Notes: a model not told the origin generated them from the sequence alone. Counted from the first letter of the stretch, positions 1-8,732 are shown. The stretch: 64,000 nt of DNA from SG8-30 sp963710135 (GCA_963710135.1 CAVPYY010000003.1:930001-994000), one strand, 5' to 3'. Numbers and translations: made by a program.

Positions 1-673
1 GCGCTCCGGCGGACACCTCCACGTTCTGCTCGCGGAGCGCCAGGATGATGTCGGTGGCGGTCAGGTCGCGCGCGGCGGCCTTCTCCGGGTCGATCCAGAT
101 GCGCATCGCGTAGACGCCGGCGCCGAACGCGAAGGCCTGGCCGACGCCCTGGATGCGGCTGAGTTCGTCGCGAATGCGCAGGCTGGCGAAGTTGGAGAGG
201 TACAGCTCGTCGTAACGGCCATCGGGCGAGGTGACGTGCACGACCATGGTCAGCGTCGGCGAGGACTTGACCGTGGTGACACCGAGCGCGCGCACGGCCT
301 CAGGCAGGCGCGGCAGCGCCTGGGCGACGCGGTTCTGCACCTGCACGGCGGCGAGGTCGATATCGGTGCCCGCCTCGAAGGTGACCGTCAGCTGCATGAC
401 GCCGTCGGAGCTCGACGTCGACTTCATGTAGATCATGCCCTCGACGCCGTTGACCACTTCCTCGATGGGTCCGGCGACGGTCTCGGCGATGGTGCGCGGG
501 TTGGCGCCGGGATAGATGGCCGTCACCAGCACCGAGGGCGGCACGACGTCCGGGTATTCGCTGATCGGCAGATTCGGTATGGCGATGAGCCCCGCCACGA
601 GGATCAGGACCGAGAAGACCGTCGCCAGGATCGGGCGGTCGACGAAGATCCGCGAGAAGTCAGCGTGTGCCAT
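1..673 (-). CDS. RND (HAE1-type) efflux permease, N-terminal part
   Basis: Inner-membrane proton-driven permease of a tripartite efflux pump (AcrB/MexB family), which exports drugs, solvents or other amphiphiles through a periplasmic adaptor. Only the first 224 residues are present; the gene runs off the left edge. The translation begins MAHADFSRIFVDRP, the usual cytoplasmic start of this family, followed by the first membrane helix (about residues 13-31) and porter-domain signatures SEYPDVVPPSV, YPGANPRTI and VNGVEGMIYM. The adaptor gene ends 6 nt upstream, and a TetR gene precedes it, so the three form one operon. The family call is firm; the substrate cannot be read from the sequence. Confidence 0.93.
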   Translation of the reverse strand, partial: MAHADFSRIFVDRPILATVFSVLILVAGLIAIPNLPISEYPDVVPPSVLVTAIYPGANPRTIAETVAGPIEEVVNGVEGMIYMKSTSSSDGVMQLTVTFEAGTDIDLAAVQVQNRVAQALPRLPEAVRALGVTTVKSSPTLTMVVHVTSPDGRYDELYLSNFASLRIRDELSRIQGVGQAFAFGAGVYAMRIWIDPEKAAARDLTATDIILALREQNVEVSAGA

Positions 674-679
674 GGGGAC

Positions 680-1877
680 TCAGCCGGCCGCCTGGGCTGG
701 CGTGGCTGCAGGATCCGGCTGGTTCGGCTGATCCATCGGCACCACGCGCGGATTCACCGGCTGGCCAGGGAAGAAGATCTTGCTGACGCCGTTGACCACG
801 ACCTTGTCGCCCGCGGCCAGGCCGCTGCGCACCACGCGCAGTCCCTCGATCACGGCTCCGAGGATGACGTCCTTGCGCATCGCGGTGTTGCCTTCGCCGA
901 GCACGTACACGTAGCGGCGGTCCTGGTCGGTGAGTATCGCCTGCTCGTGGATCAGCATGACCTGGGTAGCCTCGCTGCCCAGCAGGCGGACGCGGGCGAA
1001 CAGCCCGGGTGTGAATACGCCGTCCGGATTCGGCAGCACCGCGCGACCCCGGATGGTGCCGGTATCGGGATTCACGGCGTTGTCGACGAAGTCCATGACG
1101 CCCTGATGCGGGTAGCCGTCCTCGTCGGCCAGTCCGACCAGTACGGGATTCGGCGTGTCGCGCGAGCTCTTGCGCGCACCGGCCCGGTCCATGGCCTGGT
1201 AGCGCAGGTAGGCCTGCTCGTCGCCCTCGAACACCACGTAGACGGGATCGACCGACACCAGCGTGGTCAGCAGCGACTCGCCGGGCGAGACCAGATTGCC
1301 CTGGTTGACCAGCGCCTCACCGATGCGCCCGCTGATCGGCGCGGTGATGCGGGTGAAGCTCAAGTTGAGCTCGGCCTGCGCCAGCCGCGCCTTGGCAGCC
1401 AGTACGTCCGCATCCGCCTGCTGCATCTCTCCCTGGCGGCCCTGCAGCTCGCCCTGCGAGATCGCCCTCGCTTCGATCAGCTTGCCGGCGCGCTCCAGTT
1501 CCTGGCGGGCCAGCGTGACGCGCGCCTCGGCCCGCGCCAGGTCGGCACGCGCCGCATCCAGCGGCGGCCCGATACTCCCGCGCGTCGATGGAAAAGAGCA
1601 GCTGGCCCTTCTGCACCAGGCTGCCCTCGCGGAAGTGCACGCGATCCAGGTGGCCGGTGACGCGCGGCCGGATCTCCACCGCGTCGACCGCCTGGATGCG
1701 CCCCGTGTAATCATCCCACTCGGTCACCGAGCGCTGCACCACTTCGGCGACGCTCACGTCCGGCGGCGGGAACTCCGGCGGCCCACCGCCGCCTCCGCAG
1801 GCTGCGACCGACAGGGCCGCCGCCGTTGTCGAGAGAAGGGCGATACGGCTTCGCGCCGTCCGGGAATGCAGAAACAC
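680..1877 (-). pseudogene. RND pump membrane-fusion (adaptor) lipoprotein, one frameshift
   Basis: Periplasmic adaptor linking the RND permease at 1-673 to an outer-membrane channel. The GTG start at 1877 has a perfect AGGAGG about 6 nt upstream. The N-terminus is a lipoprotein signal ending LSVAAC, followed by the barrel/lipoyl segment (RPRVTGHLDRV, FREGSLVQKGQLLF), a coiled-coil hairpin (DAARADLARAEARV) and the second lipoyl half (RITAPISGRIGEALV). The reading frame changes near 1560-1565: one extra base in the run encoding ..YRAA/LDAARAD.. moves the rest of the gene into another frame, in which it continues to a normal end at 680. Both halves are otherwise well conserved, so this is a recent lesion or a sequencing indel. 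As written, the pump would lack a full-length adaptor. Confidence 0.85.
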
Positions 1878-1888
1878 GATCTAGCCTC

Positions 1889-2455
1889 CTAGGCCTTGCC
1901 GGGCTCGGCCGCCTCGCTCCATTCGCGCGCGAGCTGTTCCATCAGACTGACCAGCCGCTTGCGGGCCGAGGGTGGCAGCGCGAACAGCTGGAAGAGCTCC
2001 TGCCACATCAGGCCCTCGACCGCGAGATGCAGCAGATGCATGCGCAAGTCCTTGTCGGACCAGCGCTTGCGCCCCAGACGGGTCTGCACCTCGTGCCGGC
2101 AAGGATCCATCAGGGAGGGGTCGAGCATCGCCGCACTCAGCATGCCGATGTGGAATCGCTGACGGGACTTGTCCGGGACGGTGTACGCGCGAATGAACCC
2201 AAGCACGCGCGCGAGCTCGGGAGCGCAGTCGCGCGGCGCCAGGGTGGCTTCGGCCTGGGACCATTGCGCGAAATCCGACTCCAACAGCGCGCGCAACAGG
2301 TCTTCCTTGGTCGGAAAGTGGTAGGTGATGCCGCCGCGGCTGATGCCGCTGACCTTCGCCAGCTCGTCGAACGTCAGGCCGCCCGCGCCGCGGCTTTCCA
2401 CGACCTTGCGGGCGGATTGCAGGACCTTCGACTTGGCGCGCGGTGGACGACCCAT
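1889..2455 (-). CDS. TetR-family repressor of the RND efflux operon
   Basis: DNA-binding repressor of 188 residues, the usual TetR length. The N-terminal helix-turn-helix spans about residues 8-52 (LTFDELAKVSGISRGGITYHF, with the family's YHFPTKEDLL). The C-terminal ligand-binding part (about 60-185) is variable, and its C-terminal segment resembles the TetR_C_37 type. The gene lies 11 nt upstream of the adaptor gene on the same strand, so regulator and pump appear co-transcribed and autoregulated. A perfect 26-bp palindrome starts 6 nt upstream of its ATG and is the obvious operator. The inducer is unknown. Confidence 0.9.
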   Translation of the reverse strand: MGRPPRAKSKVLQSARKVVESRGAGGLTFDELAKVSGISRGGITYHFPTKEDLLRALLESDFAQWSQAEATLAPRDCAPELARVLGFIRAYTVPDKSRQRFHIGMLSAAMLDPSLMDPCRHEVQTRLGRKRWSDKDLRMHLLHLAVEGLMWQELFQLFALPPSARKRLVSLMEQLAREWSEAAEPGKA

Positions 2456-2460
2456 CCGCG

Positions 2461-2486
2461 AACTATACAGAACGTTCTGTATAGTT
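2461..2486. promoter_or_regulatory. 26-bp perfect palindrome, TetR operator overlapping promoter
   Basis: The half-site AACTATACAGAAC is followed directly by its exact reverse complement, giving 13+13 bp symmetry centred between 2473 and 2474. It sits 6 bp upstream of the TetR start codon and contains TATACA/TATAGT, which can serve as a -10 element. Size, symmetry and place are those of a TetR operator; binding itself is inferred. Confidence 0.85.
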
Positions 2487-2657
2487 TGAATCCCCGGGCC
2501 GCGGCCGCCGCAGCCTGGCCAGGCGCGAATCCTGCCCGGCCTGCGTTACCGCTTAGTGTATCTGCGCACATCGCGCGCGACTCCCGCGCCGTGACCTGAG
2601 GCCTTGGTTGGCCTACAATTTCCCGGCACTTTGGCTCGATCGACGGAGACACAACCG

Positions 2658-2993
2658 ATGGCGGGATATTTCGAACTTCTGAAGGGCGCGACCGGCGCCT
2701 ATCGCTTCAACCTCAAGGCCGGCAACCACGAGACCATCCTCAGCAGCCAGACTTACACCACCAAGGCGGCTGCCAAGGGCGGCATCGAGTCGGTGAAGAA
2801 GAACGCGATGCTGGATGATCGCTGGGAACGGCGCACGGCCAAGGACGGGTCTCCGTACTTTGTGCTGCTGGCGGCCAACAAGGAGATCATCGGCCAGAGC
2901 GAGATGTACAAGAGCGCCTCCGCGATGGAGAACGGCATTCAGTCGGTTCGCTCCAACGCCGGGGCTGCGGACGTCCGCGACAAGACAGAGTGA
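2658..2993 (+). CDS. yegP: YegP/DUF1508 family protein
   Basis: Small soluble protein of 111 residues made of two tandem DUF1508 repeats, about residues 3-52 and 55-103. Each repeat has the pattern FELLKGATGAYRFNLKAGN..TILSSQTYTTKAAAKGGIESV and its weaker second copy (PYFVLLAANKEIIGQSEMY..AMENGIQSV). The biochemical role of the family is not established; it is common in proteobacteria and often linked to stress. The ATG at 2658 is preferred over in-frame codons upstream because a GGAG lies about 10 nt upstream and the homology begins there. It appears monocistronic, with a short GC-rich hairpin after the stop. Confidence 0.9.
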   Translation: MAGYFELLKGATGAYRFNLKAGNHETILSSQTYTTKAAAKGGIESVKKNAMLDDRWERRTAKDGSPYFVLLAANKEIIGQSEMYKSASAMENGIQSVRSNAGAADVRDKTE

Positions 2994-3001
2994 CCGCCTG
3001 G

Positions 3002-3027
3002 CGGGGCCGGCCGGCTGGCAGGCCCCG
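3002..3027 (+). terminator. GC-rich hairpin after yegP
   Basis: The arms CGGGGCC (3002-3008) and GGCCCCG (3021-3027) can form a perfect 7-bp stem just after the yegP stop. There is no T-tract, so intrinsic termination is doubtful. Confidence 0.3.
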
Positions 3028-3145
3028 TCTCCGGCCACCCCGGGGCCCGGTTTGCGGGCAGCCGTTGCCCGGCTGTGAACCGCTACACAGTAAACGTAAC
3101 GCTGGCGGCCGATAGTCCAGGGTCGGAGACCCTGAGGACGAGGCC

Positions 3146-4075
3146 ATGGGACGGCGTCTTGCGGACGGCGGGGTGGAGGATGCGCTGGCAGACACGTCTG
3201 CATCGGCGAGATGGGCGGGCGCCCCGTCCGGATGGCTGACCCGCCTGCGACACGTGGCCCTGGGCTCCCCCGGCGCGCTGCCTGCCGACATGAACCTGCA
3301 GCAGTTCGAGCATCTGCTCGCGCAGGCCTATCGGCTGCGCGGCTACAAGGTCTCCTTTGATCCGCGCAGCGGTGTCTCCAGCGGGCTGTTGCTCGTGAAA
3401 GGCTCGGATCGGACCCTCGTCCACACCGAGCAATGGCGCGCGCGCAAGGTCGGCATCCAGGTCATTCGCGATCTGTACGGAATCATGGCCGCCGAAGGCG
3501 CCATCGCCGCCATTGTCGTCACCGAGGGTGACTTCACGGCGGAGGCGATGGAATTCGCCATCGGGCGTCACATCCAGCTGATCAACGGGCCGACCCTGGC
3601 TCCCATGCTGGAGAATGCGCGGGGCGCAGCGGAGCGCGCGGCGCTGCTCAAGAAGCTGCCACCGGCCGCCGCCGCGACGAAGACCACAGCCGCGGCGACG
3701 TCCACGCCCGCCAGGAAGCCCGCTGCCGCGAAAGCCGCACAGGCGGCACCCGCCGCGAACAGGACGGCGACCGTCAGTTCACGGCAGGCACGTATCCCTC
3801 CTGCGGCGAGGCCGGCGCAGCCGGCACCAAAGCGCGCCGGGCCGCCGGCCGCAAAGCAGGCGCCGCGCGCCGCAGCGACGGCTGCGGCACGAAACGCGGT
3901 AGTGGAGCCGCCGGTGTTGCGGCAGGTGGCCGGCTACCTGTGCCCGAACTGCCGGGCGCCGATGGTCAAGCGCCAGGCCAACGGCGGGCCACACGCCGGC
4001 ACCCCGTTTCTGGGCTGCTCGAGATATCCGGACTGTCGCGGCGTCGTCTCGCTGAAGCGTCTGAGGCGTCGCTGA
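3146..4075 (+). CDS. Mrr-fold endonuclease-like protein with topoisomerase-type zinc ribbon; active site substituted
   Basis: Protein of 309 residues with three parts. Residues about 50-155 match the Mrr-type restriction endonuclease fold (FEHLLAQAYRLRGYKV, then IQVIRDLYGIMAAEGAIAAIVVTEGDFTAEA). A long Ala/Pro/Lys-rich linker covers about 165-255. A C-terminal C4 zinc ribbon of topoisomerase I type follows (CPNC ... CSRYPDC). In active family members the first strand carries GxD and the next QxK; here these read SSGLLL and HTEQW, so the catalytic Asp and Lys are missing. The ATG at 3146 has GAGG just upstream; a second ATG at 3290 begins where homology begins. A DNA-binding or regulatory role is more likely than cleavage; this is inference. 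Confidence 0.75.
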   Translation: MGRRLADGGVEDALADTSASARWAGAPSGWLTRLRHVALGSPGALPADMNLQQFEHLLAQAYRLRGYKVSFDPRSGVSSGLLLVKGSDRTLVHTEQWRARKVGIQVIRDLYGIMAAEGAIAAIVVTEGDFTAEAMEFAIGRHIQLINGPTLAPMLENARGAAERAALLKKLPPAAAATKTTAAATSTPARKPAAAKAAQAAPAANRTATVSSRQARIPPAARPAQPAPKRAGPPAAKQAPRAAATAAARNAVVEPPVLRQVAGYLCPNCRAPMVKRQANGGPHAGTPFLGCSRYPDCRGVVSLKRLRRR

Positions 4076-4082
4076 ACGTCGC

Positions 4083-4610
4083 CTACCAGCGCAGGTCGTC
4101 GGGCACCACGAAGTCCTTGTAGGGATCATCTTCATCGGCGCTCGCCGGCGCCGCGGCGAACGCGATCACCGCGCGCTCGTCGCGCTCACGGATCCGTTCG
4201 GCGATCTCCGCGCTGACCAGTGCGGAGCGGCCCTCGTGGCGGATGATCATGATCTCGCCGCGCCCGAGGCGCTCCAGCAGCCCGGCGTCCACGGCGATCC
4301 GGCGGATCTTCCTGCCCGCGACGAAGTTGAAGTACTCCTCGCCTTCGGCGCGTGGCAAGGCGTGCTCGTCGAGCAGCTGCTTGATCTCGGCGGCTCGCGC
4401 CCGGGCCTCGACCTTCTGGCGCCGTGCTTGCTCGAGCTCACGATCGCGCGCCAGCTTGGCGGCGCGCGCCTGCTGCACGGCGAGGGTTTCGGGCTTGGGC
4501 TGCTGCTTGCGCTGGCGCTCGTGCTTGCGCGGCGGCTGGCTTGCCTGGCGCGCCTGCTTCTCCGTGACCAGACCGGCCTTGAGCAATTGATCCCGCAGCG
4601 TGTCGTTCAT
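4083..4610 (-). CDS. DUF2058 (YaiL-like) nucleoprotein/polynucleotide-associated protein
   Basis: Protein of 175 residues matching the DUF2058/YaiL family of gammaproteobacteria. It opens with MNDTLRDQLLKAGLVTEKQA, has a highly basic, glutamine-rich coiled-coil stretch (about residues 22-85), and ends in the family's globular part (EEYFNFVAGRKIRRI, later PASADEDDPYKDFVVPDDLRW). The basic helix suggests nucleic-acid binding, but no function is proven for the family. The start at 4610 is chosen because the family N-terminus begins there. The gene is convergent with the Mrr-like gene (7 nt apart) and divergent from the exonuclease gene. Confidence 0.85.
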   Translation of the reverse strand: MNDTLRDQLLKAGLVTEKQARQASQPPRKHERQRKQQPKPETLAVQQARAAKLARDRELEQARRQKVEARARAAEIKQLLDEHALPRAEGEEYFNFVAGRKIRRIAVDAGLLERLGRGEIMIIRHEGRSALVSAEIAERIRERDERAVIAFAAAPASADEDDPYKDFVVPDDLRW

Positions 4611-4738
4611 GGGTCCGTGATCCCGTGCGCCTGCGGCAATGCTACCAGCCTCCACTGCACGCTGCGTGCGGGTGCCGCCCTGGCGAGGCCGCGCGCAGGA
4701 GACGGCCCGCACTCGCTGCCGGCTGTACAATCGGGAGC

Positions 4739-5737
4739 ATGTCCTCCTCGTCCAAGTCCGCGGATCCGGAAACGCTGGCACGTCAGCTGGAGCGCCATCC
4801 CGATTACCGCGTGCTGCGACGGCTCGATACGTCCCGGGAGCATCCGGCCTTGTCCGGATCGGGCATCAGCCGTGCCGTCGTTCTGGACACCGAGACGACG
4901 GGCATGGACTTTGCCACCGACCGGATCATCGAGCTCGGCCTGGTCGTGTTCGAGTACAGCCGCGAATCCGGGCTGGCTGGCCGCGTTCTCGCTTCGTACA
5001 ACGGCCTCGAGGATCCCGGCATCGCCATTCCGCCCGAGTCGACGGCGATCCACGGCATCACCGACGAGATGGTCGCCGGCAAGCGGCTCGACGACGCCGC
5101 CATCGGCGAGCTGCTGCGCGGCGTGGCGCTCGTGATCGCGCACAACGCCGGCTTCGACCGGCGCTTCGTCGAGCCGCGCCTGCCGCTCTTCGCCAACCTG
5201 CCATGGGCCTGCTCGTTTCGCGAGATTCCCTGGGATCGTGCCGGCATCGGATCGGCCAAGCTGGACTACTTGGCTTCGCGATACGGTTTCTTCTACGACG
5301 GCCACCGCGCGGAGATCGACTGCCGCGCGCTGCTAGAGGTGCTGCGCCGGCCGATGCCCGAGGTCGCCCCGGCGGCGGGCGCCGCGGAGGCGCTGCAGAT
5401 CCAGGACGGATCGGCGCCGGCGTATCGTGTCGCGACCGGCGAGGGTGTCACGGCGCTCAAGCTCCTGCTGGACAGCGCGCGCGAGCCCTCCTACCGAGTC
5501 TGGGCGAGCGGTTCGCCCTTCGAAACCAAGGACATCCTCAAGGCGCGCCAGTACCGCTGGGACGGCGACGCCAAGTGCTGGTATCGCGACGTTGGTGCCG
5601 CCGAACTCGACACCGAGCTGCAGTGGCTGAAGGCCGCGGTCTTCGCCGGCCGCAGCGCCCGCATCGATATCGACACGATGGATGCCCGCGACCGCTACTC
5701 GGATCGCACCGGGAAGCGCGAGAAGCGATCCCTCTAG
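4739..5737 (+). CDS. DnaQ-like 3'-5' exonuclease with extra C-terminal domain
   Basis: DEDDh-type exonuclease of 332 residues, related to the epsilon subunit of DNA polymerase III. Exo I is VVLDTETTG (about residues 47-55), Exo II IAHNAGFDRRF and Exo III HRAEIDC, so all four acidic residues and the His are present. After about residue 220 there is a second small domain (YRVWASGSPFETKDILKARQYRWDGDAKCWYRDV) typical of a subgroup of stand-alone exonucleases; its role is unknown. Probably acts in DNA or RNA processing or repair rather than as the replicative proofreader, which lacks this tail. The DUF817 gene starts 4 nt after the stop, so the two may be co-transcribed. Confidence 0.85.
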   Translation: MSSSSKSADPETLARQLERHPDYRVLRRLDTSREHPALSGSGISRAVVLDTETTGMDFATDRIIELGLVVFEYSRESGLAGRVLASYNGLEDPGIAIPPESTAIHGITDEMVAGKRLDDAAIGELLRGVALVIAHNAGFDRRFVEPRLPLFANLPWACSFREIPWDRAGIGSAKLDYLASRYGFFYDGHRAEIDCRALLEVLRRPMPEVAPAAGAAEALQIQDGSAPAYRVATGEGVTALKLLLDSAREPSYRVWASGSPFETKDILKARQYRWDGDAKCWYRDVGAAELDTELQWLKAAVFAGRSARIDIDTMDARDRYSDRTGKREKRSL

Positions 5738-5741
5738 CTCG

Positions 5742-6626
5742 ATGAAAGGCGGGGCGGCATTCCTCGACCGGATTTCGTCCCTGCGCCTCCACTCCCTGGA
5801 CGAGCATCTGCTGGAGGGCACTCCGCGGCCGGGACTCAGCGGTTCGCGCCGCTTCGCCGTCGAGTTCCTCTACTTCGGCATCAAGCAGGCGCGGGCCTGC
5901 CTGTTTGCCGGTCTGTTCTTTGGGCTGTTGTTCACCGTCCCGCGTTCCGGCCTGTTCGGCATGCCGCGCTACGATGTACTGCTCGTCGCGGCGCTGGCGA
6001 TTCAGGCATGGATGGTCTGGGCGAAGCTCGAGACCGTCGATGAAGTCAAGGCCATCACGCTGTTCCATGCGGTCGGCTTTGCGCTCGAAGTCTTCAAGAC
6101 TTCCGGCAGCATCCAGTCATGGTCGTACCCGGACTTCGCGTATAGCAAGATTCTCGGCGTGCCCTTGTTCTCGGGCTTCATGTACGCCGCGGTGGGCAGC
6201 TACATCATCCAGGCGTGGCGCCTGTTCGACCTGCGGGTGGTGCACCATCCGCCGTACTGGATGGCCTGGATCATCGCGATCCTGATCTACGCGAACTTCT
6301 TCGCACACCACTTCATCGGCGACTATCGCTGGTACATCGGGGCCTGCGCCCTCGGCCTGTATGCCAGGGCGACCGTGCTCTACCGTCCGCTGGATCGTGA
6401 CCGGCGCATGCCGTTGCTGCTGGCGTTCGTGCTGATCGGCTTCTTCATCTGGCTGGCCGAGAATCTCAGCACCTTCCTGGGCGTCTGGCGATATCCGAAC
6501 CAGCTTGGTGCCTGGTCAGTCGTGCACGTGGGCAAGTGGAGTTCCTGGTCGCTGCTGGTGATCATGACCTTCACGATCGTGGCCAATCTCAAGCACATCA
6601 AGGCGCGTATACACGTTCCCGAGTAA
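5742..6626 (+). CDS. DUF817 (YoaT-like) integral membrane protein
   Basis: Polytopic inner-membrane protein of 294 residues with about eight hydrophobic helices, matching the DUF817/YoaT family. Recognisable family sequence includes EFLYFGIKQARACLFAGLFF, the central SGSIQSWSYPDFAYSKILGVPLFSGFMYA (given here only as the landmark YPDFAYSKI) and the C-terminal WSSWSLLVIMTFTIVANLKHI. No catalytic motif or known substrate exists for the family. The ATG at 5742 follows the exonuclease stop by 4 nt, which suggests an operon, though the functional link is unclear. Confidence 0.85.
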   Translation: MKGGAAFLDRISSLRLHSLDEHLLEGTPRPGLSGSRRFAVEFLYFGIKQARACLFAGLFFGLLFTVPRSGLFGMPRYDVLLVAALAIQAWMVWAKLETVDEVKAITLFHAVGFALEVFKTSGSIQSWSYPDFAYSKILGVPLFSGFMYAAVGSYIIQAWRLFDLRVVHHPPYWMAWIIAILIYANFFAHHFIGDYRWYIGACALGLYARATVLYRPLDRDRRMPLLLAFVLIGFFIWLAENLSTFLGVWRYPNQLGAWSVVHVGKWSSWSLLVIMTFTIVANLKHIKARIHVPE

Positions 6627-6640
6627 CCCGGTGCATCGCC

Positions 6641-7525
6641 TCAGCCGATGAACCGGTCGAACCCCCGGAAGAACTCCGCCGGCTTCTCGTAGTAGACCAG
6701 GGCGCCGGTGTCGAAAGCCTGCACCGTCCAGTTCGGGCGTTGCCGGGCCCACTCGGCCTCGCGGAAGTCCTTGAAGTCGCCGCGCGTGCCGTGGGCCAGC
6801 CAGACCGGCAGCGTCAGGCGCTCGTACACGTCGCGGATGTCCGCGCTGAACAGCCGCCCCGAGAGGAACGCATAGGGGGCGTGTGTCGCGCCCGGCTGGT
6901 GGGTGGTGAGGTATGCATAGTCGACCAGCCCGTCATCGACCTGGTCCGATCCGAACGTCCTCTCGAGGAAGTAGCGAATGCTGCGCCGGGTGACCAGCGC
7001 GCGGTACAACGGCCCGCGCCACAGCGGCACGGTCAGCGCCTTGTAGAGACCCGGCACCTCGCGGGTGGTGCCGGGCGCCTTGCGCATGTTCTGCGAGCCG
7101 GCGCGAAATCCCGTGGGCGTCACCAGCGTCAGCGAGCGAAAGCGCGCCGGCTGCTCCGAGGCGACGCGCGCCACGAACTCGGCGGACAGGGACAGGCCGA
7201 GCACGTCGACCGGCTCGCCCGGATGCCGCTTGTCCAGCACGTCGAGCATGTCGCGGACCGCATCGCAGAACAGCGCCGCGGTGTAGGGCCGCTCGGAGCG
7301 ATCCGAAAGGCCGTATCCCGGCAGATCGGGCGCGTAGACACGGTGATTCTTCCGGCCGTGCTCGAACACCGGACGGACCTCGTAGGCTGAAGCCGCCGCG
7401 TTGATGCTGTGGATCAGCAGCATTGGGCGCCCCTTGCCGGCGGCGTAGTAGCAAAGGCGCCCGCTGCGCCCGCGCGTTTCGAGGCGTTCGGCGTCCAGGG
7501 CGGGCGGGAGCGGGGAATCCGTCAT
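6641..7525 (-). CDS. alpha/beta-hydrolase family protein
   Basis: Soluble alpha/beta-hydrolase fold protein of 294 residues. The oxyanion strand (MLLIHSINAAAS), the DLPGYGLSDRS loop and the nucleophile elbow GLSLSAE are visible, with Ser in GxSxS rather than the usual GxSxG. The acidic region near HGTRGDFKDF fits the Asp. At the place where a catalytic His normally sits (G-H-x-x-x-x-E-x-P), the sequence reads GALVYYEKP, so the His is absent or lies elsewhere. The start at 7525 (MTDSPLPP) is preferred; an alternative in-frame start lies 54 nt upstream. Substrate unknown. Divergent from hflK. Confidence 0.75.
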   Translation of the reverse strand: MTDSPLPPALDAERLETRGRSGRLCYYAAGKGRPMLLIHSINAAASAYEVRPVFEHGRKNHRVYAPDLPGYGLSDRSERPYTAALFCDAVRDMLDVLDKRHPGEPVDVLGLSLSAEFVARVASEQPARFRSLTLVTPTGFRAGSQNMRKAPGTTREVPGLYKALTVPLWRGPLYRALVTRRSIRYFLERTFGSDQVDDGLVDYAYLTTHQPGATHAPYAFLSGRLFSADIRDVYERLTLPVWLAHGTRGDFKDFREAEWARQRPNWTVQAFDTGALVYYEKPAEFFRGFDRFIG

Positions 7526-7637
7526 GGCCGGCATCATTGCAGCTGCGACCCGGCGCAACAATCGGTACCAAACACCCACGGCTGGTATCCTCGCGGCCTG
7601 GATCAGTGGCGGTGACGGAAGTCAGGGAGCGAGACGG

Positions 7638-8732
7638 ATGGCAAAGGGCAAGAACTGGCTGGAAAAGACCTTGACCGGCAAGGGCTGGCATGAGCGCATG
7701 CAGGGCGCCGGTGGCAACGGCGGCGCTGGTTCGCCCCCGCCGCCGCCGTTTCGTCCGCGCGGCAAGTTGCCGCCGCGGATGCTCGGCATCGGCGTCGCCG
7801 TCGTGCTGGGCATCTGGGGCCTGAGCAGCCTGGTCTACACGGTCCAGCCCGAGGAGCGCGCCGTCGTCAAGCGCCTCGGCCGGGTGATCGGCATTTCCGA
7901 CCCGGGCCTGCACTTCCGGCTGCCTTTCGGCATCGACACCGTGCAGTTCGTGGCCACCGAGCGAGTCCTCAAGGAGGAGTTCGGTTTTCGCACCGAGCGC
8001 GGCCGCGACGAGGAGGGCCGCAGCCAGTTCGCCGCCGGCGACTACACCGGCGAGTCGCTGATGCTGACCGGTGACCTCAACATCATCGATGCCGAGTGGG
8101 TGGTGCAGTACCGCATCGCCGACCCGATCAAGTTCCTGTACTCGATGCGCGAGCCGACCCGGACGCTGCGCGACCTGGCCGAGTCGGTCATGCGGCGCGT
8201 GGTCGGCAATCGAATCGGCAGCGAGGTACTGACGGTCGGGCGCGTGGAAATCTCCAACACCGCGCGTGACGAGATCCAGCTCGCCATGGACAAGTACGAC
8301 AACGGTATCCACATCATCACGGTGGAGCTGCAGGACGTGGTGCCGCCGCCGCGCGTCCAGCCCGCCTTCAACGAGGTGAACGAGGCCCGCCAGGAACGCG
8401 AGCGGATGATCAACGAGGCCAACAAGCAGGCTAACCAGGCCATCCCGCGGGCCGAAGGCGAGGCCAACAGGCTGATCTCGGAGGCTGAAGGCTACGCCAC
8501 CGAGCGGGTCAATCGCGCGCTGGGCGAGGCGGATCGTTTCAACTCCGTGCTGGCGGAGTACCGCGGCGCGGCCGACGTCACCCGTTCGAGACTCTACCTG
8601 GAGGCCTTGCGCCAGACACTGCCGAGGGTAGGCTCGGTGATCGTCGTGCAGGACGGCCAGGTCCCGCCCTTGCCGCTGCTGAACCTGCGCGACGCGCAGC
8701 CGGCCCGCAAGACCGAAGGAGAGACCAAGTGA
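7638..8732 (+). CDS. hflK: HflK, FtsH protease modulator subunit
   Basis: Membrane-anchored SPFH/prohibitin-family protein of 364 residues. With HflC it forms the large periplasmic cage around FtsH and modulates turnover of membrane proteins. A Gly/Pro-rich cytoplasmic N-terminus (about 1-45) is followed by one membrane helix (MLGIGVAVVLGIWGLSSLVY), then the SPFH domain (VQPEERAVVKRLGRV, GLHFRLPFGIDTVQ) and a long charged helix (about 255-330). The start MAKGKNWLEKTL is the usual HflK beginning. The stop overlaps the GTG start of hflC by 4 nt (GTGA), which indicates translational coupling. Confidence 0.95.
   Translation: MAKGKNWLEKTLTGKGWHERMQGAGGNGGAGSPPPPPFRPRGKLPPRMLGIGVAVVLGIWGLSSLVYTVQPEERAVVKRLGRVIGISDPGLHFRLPFGIDTVQFVATERVLKEEFGFRTERGRDEEGRSQFAAGDYTGESLMLTGDLNIIDAEWVVQYRIADPIKFLYSMREPTRTLRDLAESVMRRVVGNRIGSEVLTVGRVEISNTARDEIQLAMDKYDNGIHIITVELQDVVPPPRVQPAFNEVNEARQERERMINEANKQANQAIPRAEGEANRLISEAEGYATERVNRALGEADRFNSVLAEYRGAADVTRSRLYLEALRQTLPRVGSVIVVQDGQVPPLPLLNLRDAQPARKTEGETK

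Noticed and set aside
236..1660. Long plus-strand open frame over the efflux operon
   Set aside because: Antisense to the adaptor and permease; Arg/His/Asp-rich composition typical of GC-rich shadows, no known domain.
2502..2657. Non-coding RNA or small gene between the TetR operator and yegP
   Set aside because: Only GC-rich sequence with no conserved RNA motif or credible frame.
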